This document shows, in pieces, positions 1 to 10,550 of a stretch of DNA of 64,000 bases; positions within the stretch are counted from its first letter, which is position 1; every line of letters begins with the position of its first letter. Made by a program: the position numbers and the translations under genes. The stretch is from Chirona hameri (taxonomy: Eukaryota; Arthropoda; Thecostraca; Balanomorpha; Balanidae): assembly GCA_036785665.1 (NCBI GenBank), contig JAXIVJ010000257.1, forward strand, positions 1-64,000, given 5' to 3'. Under the pieces are notes generated by a model. The model was not told the DNA's origin. It was given only the letters and a program-made list of their open reading frames with translations, and did not search any database.

Positions 1-103
1 CCAATGCAAAATTTAAAACTCGTCACCAACCCGACCTTTCTGCTAGCACTGTCGACAAAAATGTTGCATCCATCCCTGTAATGATATTCTCTAATGTTTC
101 CAG

Positions 104-241
104 TTTGTCGTTCTCGTGATGTGCGTGGCCGTGGCGGCTGCCAGCGGCTATGGAGGTGCTCAGAGCCACACCAACGTCGAACTGTGAGTAGTGCTCCTAT
201 ATAGTTGTTATTACACATATACACACACCCACACACACACA

Positions 242-324
<83 letters not shown>

Positions 325-1226
325 GCGCGCACTCGCGCGCGCCCGCGCCCATTAGCTCGAACATCTCTAAATATTATGAGGACAAAGGTCAGCTCATTGT
401 TACAGTTAACATAACTTTATGAAATGATTTCCTGGAACAAATGTGTCCGAATCAGCCAAGAAAACATCACCGTCGCTTTTTTTCTCACTTATATGTATTG
501 AGTAGAAAGGTTGGATCTTTTATGACGAAAGGTAACATCTAAATGCTAAATTTACGTCTAGATATTTCGTTTCTATCCATTTTGTTTCTCTTTACAGCTA
601 CAACGCCTGGGGTGGCGCCAAATATGGAGTGAAAAACCAGCATGCCGTTAATGTGTGAGTATTATCACATATTTCTCCATCATTCTCAAAAATGGAATGT
701 GACGGTACACGCGAAGGCGTTTAATCCATTACAAGTTCAAAAAGCCTTCGAACATGTTTAATATGCCGTCCCTGTATAATGATGGAAGTTAAGTTTTCAA
801 TGTCACGACTGTATGAACGATCTGTATGTTTTTTTGTGTGTAAGCATTTCAATTTATATTTTCAGGGGTGGACATGGCGGTGGATACGGCGGTGGAAAGG
901 GATATGGTGGTGGATATGGGAAGTTCGCCGGCGGAAGCGCCAAGATCTACGTCGAAGGACACGGATCTGGTGGATCTGGATATGGAGGGGGATACGGCGG
1001 AGGACACAGCGGTGGACACGGCGGAGGACACAGCGGTGGACACGGCGGAGGATATGGTGGTGGATATGGTGGACAGGGCGGAGGATATGCTTACAAGTAC
1101 AGTGCTGATGTTGGTCACGGATCTGGATACGGAGGATCTGGACAAGGAGGATCTGGCCACGGAGGATCTGGACACGGAGGATCTGGACACGGAGGTTCTG
1201 GACACGGATCTGGATATGGACATTAA
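104..1226 (+). CDS. Glycine-rich secreted protein gene, copy 1 (exon 1 outside window)
   Basis: Exons 2-4 of the array gene: 104-183, 598-654 and 866-1226, each bounded by AG acceptors and GTGAGT donors. The reading frame is continuous across the joins (intron 2 and 3 both phase 2). Exon 2 encodes FVVLVMCVAVAAASG, the hydrophobic core and cleavage region of a signal peptide, whose first residues (MIK) would come from exon 1 left of the window. Exon 4 encodes 119 residues, about 55% Gly with 12 His and 13 Tyr, ending in GGSGQ followed by GGSGH repeats. AATAAA lies at 1375-1380. This copy is the reference for the SGQ class: the first tail repeat has Gln instead of His. Exon 4 is identical in protein to the copy at 21896. 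The function is unknown; a secreted structural role is inferred from composition. Confidence 0.82.
184..597 (+). repeat. Intron 2 of copy 1 with (AC)n/(CG)n microsatellite at about 213-350
   Basis: The (AC)n tract is interrupted by CCC and AT steps near its start. It runs directly into a CG-rich alternating purine-pyrimidine end of the class ACGCGCGCGCACTCGCGCGC. Apart from the microsatellite, nothing else was recognised in this intron. Confidence 0.9.
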
Positions 1227-1922
1227 AGGTTCAAAGTTCCATTGTGTAACTTGCACTACAACTTCAATATTGACGGAATGTTCTTTAATGTACCAAAGAT
1301 TCTGCATTCTTGTACATAGTATCAATTATTTCTGCTTCCATTATCCAGGTTCGTATGTCGGAACGTTATGCGGAAATAAATGAATGTATCAGGCAAAATA
1401 GCATGTGTTTATGGAAGCAAAACATTTAGCGTCTACCATCAACAGATACAAATTACGAAATTGATTTCACCACTGAAGACTCGTGCCGTCTGTAGGATAT
1501 GCAAGGTTTGAAATCAAGCTGGTCCTTACATCGAAACTCTGGACAAATGTTGTCTTTGTCTTAATCACATCCTTTGCCTGGGACAATATTCTTTTGTTAA
1601 CAAGGACCAGCAAAACAGTCCCTGCGGTAGTTTTCCAACCTGCGACCGGTGAGATTCTGAGACAACTTCGCACTGTTGGGGAGGGGGGGGGGGGAAGACC
1701 CCAACTAACTCGAAAACTAAAAGGGCTAGAAAGACGCGGAAAAAGTTAGAAATCTCTCCACAAGTAAATTCAAAGTTATTTCGTGCATTTTTTGGATCAG
1801 GACAATATTAAGGGTCAACAGAGGTCATCGAAAGTCAAATTTTCCATGTAGGCCTTTAATTGTTTCAAACGTTATACTGAGCAAAATTATTAGAACCAGT
1901 AGAATGAAGTATAACATTATGG

Positions 1923-2092
1923 TCATATTAATATCAAATAACAAAAGAAAATCCAAAATATATTTTCGGCTATGGGCCTTCTTCAATGGATAATTTCCAC
2001 TGAATTAAGGCTCCACTTCCATCATCCACTGAAGAAGGCTCATAGCCGAAAATATATTTTGGATGTTCTCTAGTTATTTTTTACTAATATGA
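1923..2092. repeat. 170-bp foldback palindrome (exemplar)
   Basis: Two arms of about 70 bp are reverse complements of each other with a few mismatches. The inner arms carry ATATTTTCGGCTATG and CATAGCCGAAAATAT; the outer arms carry TCATATTAATATCAAATAAC against a near-complement ending in ACTAATATGA. The loop is about 30 nt, including CTGAATTAAGGCTCC. The same element occurs 17 times in the window, always exactly 170 bp. It could be a miniature foldback transposon captured once and amplified with the array, or a structural element. No coding capacity was seen. Confidence 0.85.
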
Positions 2093-2664
2093 GCATAAAG
2101 TAGCACTTTGCTTAGGAAACCCCAACAACATTTCGGGAACTATGATGGATAGGAACAAACGGAAACAAATAATCGAAGAAAGCACTTGAGCCCCTATATC
2201 TCCCGCCTGCGGACGCCAGTGCGTACAGTCTATATTATACCTTTTTGTACTGGAAAGGAGCACCGATTGATTTGCGCCGCGTAGCGGCTTGTAATTTTTT
2301 GCTTTGTTTTGTTTCTGTCTGGATAAATAGGCCCTAAAAATTCGAAAGGTTCTATAATCTATATGTATCAGTCCAAGGGGGCCATAGGGCCCCTCTAGTC
2401 CGATACGTTGTTGCTTCTGGTATAAAGGGAGGTTCGTGCCACTTCATAGCCCAAGGGACGGGAGGCATGAAGGGACATTTTTTGGGCATAATTTAGCAAT
2501 TTTAAATTAGCATCATGTCGCTTTTTTTTCTCCCAGCGACCAATGCTTGTCATTTCATGGCGTCCCCAGACCATTGTTTGCCCTCCTGGATTCAAGGAGG
2601 CATAGTTCCCCGGTGCCTCCCCTCGCCCCTCGTGCCTCGCCACGCCCCCAATAACTTACCGTCA

Positions 2665-3080
2665 CGATGGTTCCCCTGGCACAACGGCGCTGTGGTGCCC
2701 TTGGTTGACCGGCACGGCGGTGCCCCTGGCACACCGGCGCGGTGGTGCCCCTGGTACACCTGCGCGGTGTAGCCCCTTGTTCACAGAACACTGAATGATT
2801 TGCACCGCGTAGCGGCGCGGATGTTTTTGCTTTATTTCGGTGGTGTCCCTGGTGCTCCGTCTCGGTGGTGCCCCCACGGCCCGGTGGTGCCCCCACGGCG
2901 CGGTGGTGCCCCCTCGGCACGGTGGTGCCCCCACGGCGCGGTGGTGCCCCCAGGGCGCGGTGGTGCCCCCAGGGCGCGGTGGTGCCCCCAGGGCGCGGTG
3001 GTGCCCCCAGGGCGCTGTGGTGCCCCCATGACCCAAGGGGGTGGGGGGGGGGGGAAGAACTCCCCCTGGATCCTCCACTG
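2665..3080. repeat. GC-rich double minisatellite and poly-G (exemplar)
   Basis: About four 25-bp units (type GGTGCCCCTGGCACACCGGC) run from 2665 to about 2770. A spacer containing TGATTTGCACCGCGTAGCGG follows at 2796-2815. Then about nine 19-bp units (type GGTGGTGCCCCCAGGGCGC) run from 2839 to about 3029, followed by a poly-G run and ACTCCCCCTGGATCCTCCAC. The 19-bp period gives long open frames on both strands with a 19-residue repeat; these are composition artefacts. Confidence 0.88.
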
Positions 3081-3597
3081 ACCGACAAACAAAATCGGAG
3101 AGTGCTGGGAATGGTGCATACATTTTCACTCTAATACATACCTGAATGTATTTGCGTTTAGTACCATAACTTTAAACAAAAAATCATATTTCACAATCTT
3201 CCACTGTTCATCGTTCAACAGACAATCACACATTTGAAAGAAAAATAACTTGCAACATCCAAAAACAATTTTCATTACATCATTTTTGCAGGGAAGGCGA
3301 ACGTATATCTTCAACATTAAAGTCGAAATTGTAATAAGGAAATAAGGGTCAAAATATGTGGTGAAGCAGATCTTGGAGCAATCATTGCAAAAGCTGGACA
3401 CCAACAGATCAAATCTGTCTGTTACCAAACCAAGCGGATTGATCTACCTTAATTTGTTCTAACAGGAGTCGATATTAATCATGGAAAATGACAAATACCC
3501 ATTCATCCCGTGACAAAATTGTGAGCCAATCCATTAGTAAAATGTCAGGGTTCACCGAGTCAGATCGTGCTGACTGGATAGGGGCGCGTTGTTTCTC

Positions 3598-3700
3598 TCC
3601 GTGAAATCACGGACTGCGTGCGTCACAAATATCACCCGGCGGGACAGGTGAGGTCACGACCAGACCCCGCCCCGAGGGTGTTCACCAGCTGTATATATAG
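3598..3700 (+). promoter_or_regulatory. Promoter of copy 2: dyad, GC box, TATA box
   Basis: A perfect dyad TCCGTGAAATCACGGA at 3598-3613 (7-bp arms, 2-bp spacer) lies 94 bp before the TATA box TATATATAG at 3692-3700. Between them are AGGTCACGACC, a GC box (CCCCGCCCC) and CAGCTG directly before the TATA box. The start codon is about 50 nt downstream of the TATA box, so the 5'UTR must be very short. Transcription factor identities are not claimed. Confidence 0.75.
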
Positions 3701-3750
3701 CCAACCTGCAGTCAGCAGAGGCACAGTCAGCACACACCAGCCAAGTCAAC

Positions 3751-4191
3751 ATGATCAAGGCAAGTCAACGAATTCGGCATGTTAACTCTTTCCCTCGAAA
3801 GGTGGGAGATACGCAAGAGCCCTTTGGGATTTCAAAACTGCATGAAAATGAATAAACGTAACGCAAATACATTTTTCAGTATATGGGACATTTATGTATT
3901 GAATGACATTTTAAAGCGTGTTTTCACATACACATTAGGTGTTAACAATACATGAACAACACAAGGCATGAAATACATACCAATGCAAAATTAAAAACTC
4001 GTCACCAACCCGACCTTTCTGCTAGCACTGTCGACAAAAATGTTGCATCCATCCCTGTAATGATATTCTCTAATGTTTCCAGTTTGTCGTTCTCGTGATG
4101 TGCGTGGCCGTGGCGGCTGCCAGCGGCTATGGAGGTGCTCAAAGCCACACTAACGTCGAACTGTGAGTAGTGCACCTATATAGTTGTTATT

Positions 4192-4261
<70 letters not shown>

Positions 4262-5164
4262 GCGCGCAATCGCGCGCGCGCGCGCCCATTAGCTCGAACA
4301 TCTCCAAATATTATGAGGACAAAAGTCAGCTCATTGTTACAGTTAACATAACTTTATGAAATGATTTCCTGGAACAAATGTGTCCGAACCAGCCAAGAAA
4401 ACATCACCGTCGCTTATTTTTTTTACTTATATGTACTGAGTAGAAAGGTTGGATCTTTTATGACGAAAGGTAACATCTAAATGCTAAATTTACGTCTAGA
4501 TATTTCGTTTCTAACCATTTTGTTTCTCTTTGCAGCTACAACGCCTGGGGTGGCGCCAAATATGGAGTGAAAAACCAGCATGCCGTTAATGTGTGAGTAT
4601 TATCACATATTTCTCCATCATTCTCAAAAATGGAATGTGACGGTATACGCGAAGGCGGTTAATCCATTGCAAGTTCAAAAAGCCTTCGAACATGTTTAAT
4701 ATGCCGTCCCTGTATAATGATGGAAGTTAAGTTTTCAATGTCACGACTGTATGAACGATCTGTATGTTTTTTTTTGTGTAAGCATTTCAATTTATATTTT
4801 CAGGGGTGGACATGGCGGTGGATACGGCGGTGGAAAGGGATATGGTGGTGGATATGGGAAGTTCGCCGGCGGAAGCGCCAAGATCTACGCCGAAGGACAC
4901 GGATCTGGTGGATCTGGATATGGAGGGGGATACGGCGGAGGACACAGCGGTGGACACGGCGGAGGACACAGCGGTGGACACGGCGGAGGATATGGTGGTG
5001 GATATGGTGGACAGGGCGGAGGATATGCTTACCAGTACAGTGCTGATGTTGGTCACGGATCTGGATACGGAGGATCTGGACACGGAGGGTCTGGACACGG
5101 AGGATCTGGACACGGAGGATCTGGACACGGAGGTTCTGGACACGGATCTGGATATGGGCATTAA
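3751..5164 (+). CDS. Glycine-rich secreted protein gene, copy 2 (first complete copy)
   Basis: Exons: 3751-3759, 4083-4162, 4536-4592, 4804-5164. The product is 168 aa: a signal peptide MIKFVVLVMCVAVAAASG (residues 1-18, cleavage probably near 16-18), a non-repetitive segment of about residues 19-49 containing NVELYNAWGGAKYGVKNQ, then a Gly-rich domain 50-168. That domain has GGGY/GGGKGYGGG motifs, the short segment KFAGGSAKIYAEG, two HSGGHGGG blocks, YAYQYSADVGHG and five GGSGH tail repeats ending GSGYGH. Intron 1 starts GCAAGT after AAG, a GC-AG intron; an in-frame GT donor exists 42 nt downstream. Introns 2 and 3 are GT-AG, phase 2. AATAAA is at 5313-5318. Copy-specific changes relative to copy 1 are V78A, K126Q and SGH for SGQ. 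The family is unrecognised; an extracellular structural role is inferred. Confidence 0.87.
4163..4535 (+). repeat. Intron 2 of copy 2 with (AC)n/(CG)n microsatellite at about 4192-4286
   Basis: A short (AC)n tract ends in the second CG class, CTCGCGCGCAATCGCGCGCG. The acceptor is TTGCAG instead of the TTACAG of most copies. Confidence 0.9.
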
Positions 5165-5318
5165 AGCTTCAAAGTTCCATTGTGTAACTTGCACTACAAC
5201 TTCAATATTGAAGGAATGTTCTTTAATGTACCAAAGATTCTGCATTCTTGTACATAGTATCAATTATTTCTGCTTCCATTATCCAGGTTCGTATGTCGGA
5301 ACGTTATGCGGAAATAAA

Positions 5319-8300
5319 TGAATGTATCAGGCAAAATAGCATGTGTTTATGGAAGCAAAACATTTAGCGTCTACCATCAACAGATACAAATTACGAAATT
5401 GATTTCACCACTGAAGATTCGTGCCGTCTGTAGGATATGCAAGGTTTGAAATCAAGCTGGTCCTTACATCGAAACTCTGGACAAATGTTGTCTTTGTCTT
5501 AATCACATCCTTTGCCTGGGACAATATTCTTTTGTTAACAAGGACCAGCAAAACAGTCCCTGCGGTAGTTTTCCAACCTGCGACCGGTGGGACTCTGAGA
5601 CAACTTCGCACTGTTGGGGAGGGGGGGGGGGGGAAGACCCCAACTAACTCGAAAACTAAAAGGGCTAGAAAGACGCGGAAAAAGTTAGAAATCTCTCCAC
5701 AAGTAAATTCAAAGTTATTTCGTGCATTTTTTGGATCAGGACAATATTAAGGGTCAACAGAGGTCATCGAAAGTCAAATTTTCCATGTAGGCCTTTAATT
5801 GTTTCAAACGTTATACTGAGCATAATTATTAGAACCAGTAGAATGAAGTGTAACATTATGGTCATATTAATATCAAATAACAAAAGAAAATCCAAAATAT
5901 ATTTTCGGCTATGAGCCTTCTTCAATGGATAATTTCCACTGAATTAAGGCTCCACTTCCATCATCCACTGAAGAAGGCTCATAGCCGAAAATATATTTTG
6001 GATGTTCTCTAGTTATTTGATACTAATATGAGCCTAAAGTAGCACTTTGCTTAGGAAACCCCAACAATATTTCGGGAACTATGATGGATAGGAACAAACG
6101 GAAACAAATAATCGAAGAAAGCTCTTGAAAAATGCAATCGCCATCGGTGCCCCAATTTTAGGTCAGGTTAATTTTGTATACTCCAGAGGTCACGAAAGGT
6201 CACAATGGTGTTTTCTTCCAAGAAGGCTTTCGTAAATCACTTTGTATCGGTTAACTCTCGTCAGTTCAGGGTGGGGGGATGCCATCTCCCTTGGTTTTTC
6301 GATAATTAATCGCGTATTTATCAACTGATTTTGATGAATCTTTCAGTACCCTATTTTTGAACAATTTGCAACATACACGGGACATTTCAAAATTCTACTA
6401 AACATGACCCGTGACCTATGACTTATTTCTCAAGGTTATGTCAGCTGCAACTGGCCGTAGTGTCGATGCTAGTAAATCGTGCACTTTCCGAGTGTTTATT
6501 GTTTAGGAGCATATGCACAGGTGTTCACAAGTGACATTTATATAAGGTTTCCACTGGGATCGTGACCTACGATGACCAGAGATGATTTGTTTGTTCTCTT
6601 ACAGTTTCTAGGACATTTTGTGATGCTGATTTCAAATTTGGCACCCATTTTGCATAATCTTTGGGGTACGCGAAGGGGCCATGGCCCCTATATCTCCCGC
6701 CTGCGGACGCCAGTGCGTACAGTCTATATTATACCTTTTTGTACTGGAAAAGAGCACCGATTGATTTGCGCCGCGTAGCGCCTTGTAATTTTTTGCTTTG
6801 TTTTGTTTCTGTCTGGATAAATAGGCCCTAAAAATTCGAAAGGTTCTATAATCTATATGTATCAGTCCAAGGGGGCACTAGGGCCCCTCAAGTCCGATAC
6901 GTTGTTGCCTCTGGTATAAAGGGAGGTTCGTGCCACTTCATAGCCCAAGGGACGGGAGGCATGAAGGGACATTTTTGGGGCATAATTTAGCAATTTTAAA
7001 TTAGCATCATGTCGCTTTTTTTTTCTCCCAGCGACCAATGCTTGTCATTTCATGGCTTCCCCAGACCATTGTTTGCCCTCCTGGATTCAGGGAGGCATAG
7101 TTCCCCGGTGCCTCGCCTCGCCCCTCGTGCCTCGCCACGCGCCAATAACTTACCGTCACGATGGTGCCCCTGGCACAACGGCGCTGTGGTGCCCTTGGTT
7201 GACCGGCACGGTGGTGCCCCTGGCACACCGGCGCGGTGGTGCCCCTGGTGCACCTGCGCGGTGTAGCCCCTTGTTCACAGAACACGGAATGATTTGTACC
7301 GCGTAGCGGCGCGGATGTTTTTGCTTTATTTCGGTGGTGTCCCTGGTGCCCCGGCTCGGTGGTGCTCCCACGGCCCGGTGGTGCCCCCACGGCGCGGTGG
7401 TGCCCCCTCGGCACGAAAACTAAAAGGGCTAGAAAGACGCGGAAAAAGTTAGACATCTCTCCACAAGTAAATTCAAAGTTATTTCGTGCATTTTTTGGAT
7501 CAGGACAGTATTAAGGGTCAACAGAGGTCATCAAAAATTCAAATTTTCCAAGTTTGACTTTAATTGTTTCAAACGTTATACTGAGCATAATTATTAGAAC
7601 AAGTAGAATAAAGTGTAACATTATGGTCAAATTAGTATCAAATAACAAAAGAAAATCCAAAATATATTTTCGGCTATGAGCCTTCTACAATGGATAATTT
7701 CCACTGAATTAAGGCTCCACTTCCATCATCCACTGAAGAAGACTCATAGCCGAAAATATATTTTGGATGTTTTTTAGTTATTTGATACTAATATGAGCAT
7801 AAAGTAGGACTTTGCTTAGGAAACCCCAACAATATTTCGGGAACCATGATGGATAGGAACAAACGGAAATAAATAATCGAATAAAGCTCTTGAAAAATGC
7901 AATCGCCATCGGTGCCCCAATTTTAGCTCAGGTTAATAATGTATACTCCAGAGGTCACGAAAGGTCACAATGGTGTTTTCTTCCAAAAAGGCTTTCTTAA
8001 ATCACTTTGTATCGGTTAACTCTCGCCAGTTCAGGGTGGGGGGATGCCATCTCCCTTGGTTTTTCGATAATTAATCGCGTATTTATCAACTGATTTTGAT
8101 GAATCTTTCCGTACCCTATTTTTAAACAATTTGCAACCTACACGGGACATTTCGAAATTCTACTAACCATGACCCGTGACCTATGACTTATTCTTCAAGG
8201 TTATGTCAGAGGCAACTGGCCGTAGTGTCGATGCTAGTAAATCGTGCACTTTCCGAGAGTTTATTGTTCAGGAGCATATGCACGTTAGACAAACAAAATC

Positions 8301-8801
8301 GGAGAGTGCTGGGAATGGTGCATACATTTTCACTCTAATACATACCTGAATGTATTTGCGTTTAGTACCATAACTTTAAACAAAAAATCATATTTCACAA
8401 TCTTCCACTGTTCATCGTTCAACAGGCAATCACACATTTGAAAGAAAAATAACTTGCAACATCCAAAAACAATTTTCATTACATCATTTTTGCAGGGAAG
8501 GCGAACGTATATCTTCAACATTAAAGTCGAAATTGTAATAAGGAAATAAGGGTCAAAATATGTGGTGAAGCAGATCTTGGAGCAATCATTGCAAAAGCTG
8601 GACACCAACAGATCAAATCTGTCTGTTACCAAACCAAGCGGATTGATCTACCTTAATTTGTTCTAACATGAGTCGATATTAATCATGGAAAATGACAAAT
8701 ACCCATTCATCCCGTGACAAAATTGTGAGCCAATCCATTAGTAAAATGTCAGGGTTCACCGAGTCAGATCGTGCTGACTGGATAGGGGCGCGTTGTGACT
8801 C
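5319..8801. repeat. Intergenic spacer, extended class (X), copy 2 to copy 3
   Basis: The first spacer segment holds poly-G at 5621-5633, a foldback at 5862-6031, the long-class segment and a minisatellite from 7160. The minisatellite breaks off at about 7415 and continues directly with sequence that normally follows the first poly-G (AAAACTAAAAGGGCTAG). A second, diverged partial spacer then follows with its own foldback (7627-7796). It ends at about 8285, where it rejoins the normal pre-promoter sequence (GACAAACAAAATCGG). The 3' half of the minisatellite and the second poly-G run are missing. No gene is supported. Confidence 0.85.
7416..8285. repeat. Extra partial spacer copy inserted in the extended spacer
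   Basis: This segment repeats the spacer from the AAAACTAAAAGGGC point through the long-class segment, with more differences from its neighbours than they have from each other (for example CAAGTTTGAC for CATGTAGGCC, and AGAAGAC for AGAAGGC in the foldback). It is therefore an older paralogue, not a fresh duplicate of the spacer 1.7 kb upstream. It contains the foldback at 7627-7796. Confidence 0.8.
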
Positions 8802-8906
8802 TCCGTGAAATTACGGACTGCTTGCGTCACAAATATCACCCGGCGGGACAGGTGAGGTCACGACACCAGACCCAGCCCCGAGGGTGTTCACCAGCTGTAT
8901 ATATAG
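8802..8906 (+). promoter_or_regulatory. Promoter of copy 3, variant
   Basis: The TATA box TATATATAG is at 8898-8906. The upstream dyad at 8802 is broken by one base (TCCGTGAAATTACGGA). The GC box is altered to CCCAGCCCC and two extra bases lengthen the dyad-TATA spacing to 96. Confidence 0.7.
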
Positions 8907-8956
8907 CCAACCTGCGGTCAGCAGAGGCACAGTCAGCACAGACCAGCCAGTCCAAC

Positions 8957-10396
<1,440 letters not shown>

Positions 10397-10550
10397 AGCT
10401 TCAAAGTTCCATTGTGTAACTTGCACTACAACTTCAATATTGAAGGAATGTTCTTTAATGTACCAAAGATTCTGCATTCTTGTACATAGTATCAATTATT
10501 TCTGCTTCCATTATCCAGGTTCGTATGTCGGAATGTTATGCGGAAATATA

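Larger units (their letters stand above)
1381..3597. repeat. Intergenic spacer, short class (S), copy 1 to copy 2
   Basis: Unique-looking sequence follows the poly(A) site, then poly-G at 1683-1694, the 170-bp foldback at 1923-2092, a junction at about 2184 where about 555 bp present in long spacers is missing, and the minisatellite block at 2665-3080. An AT-rich stretch follows up to the promoter. No gene is supported in this spacer. Confidence 0.85.

Noticed and set aside
205..414. Thr-His and Cys-Val repeat open frames at the microsatellites
   Set aside because: They are pure (AC)n/(GT)n translations inside intron 2.
868..1383. Other-frame and antisense open frames of 137-171 codons over exon 4
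   Set aside because: The GGT/GGA/CAC-rich repeat contains no stops in several frames, so long overlapping frames are expected. Only the Gly-rich frame joins exons 2 and 3 to a signal peptide. The Trp/Arg frame matters only in frameshifted copy 4.
1483..1749. Open frames of 68-110 codons across the first poly-G run, downstream of the poly(A) signal
   Set aside because: Their lengths change with poly-G length between otherwise identical copies, and they lie beyond the transcript end.
2839..3029. Regular short direct repeats that might suggest a CRISPR array
   Set aside because: The units are contiguous 19-bp tandem repeats without unique spacers, in a eukaryotic locus with no cas genes.
2555..3129. 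Long Pro/Gly/His/Arg-rich open frames on both strands in the spacers
   Set aside because: These are translations of the 19-bp and 25-bp minisatellites, with a period of 19 residues in all frames. They have no splice or promoter support and vary in unit number.
3126..3428. Minus-strand 100-codon open frame upstream of each promoter, repeated in most spacers
   Set aside because: It recurs only because the spacer is repeated. Differences between copies are mostly amino-acid changing (for example Ile to Asn, Leu to Arg), and in three spacers (about 21320, 47370, 63240) an added A changes its frame. There is no promoter or poly(A) context for it.
6572..6778. Conserved 68-codon open frame in long spacers (for example 6572-6778, 20260-20466, 62166-62372)
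   Set aside because: It is absent from all short spacers, its start is not kept in copies 3 and 8 and the relic (shorter 63-codon version), and no motif is recognisable. It may be a remnant of an inserted element, but coding is not supported.
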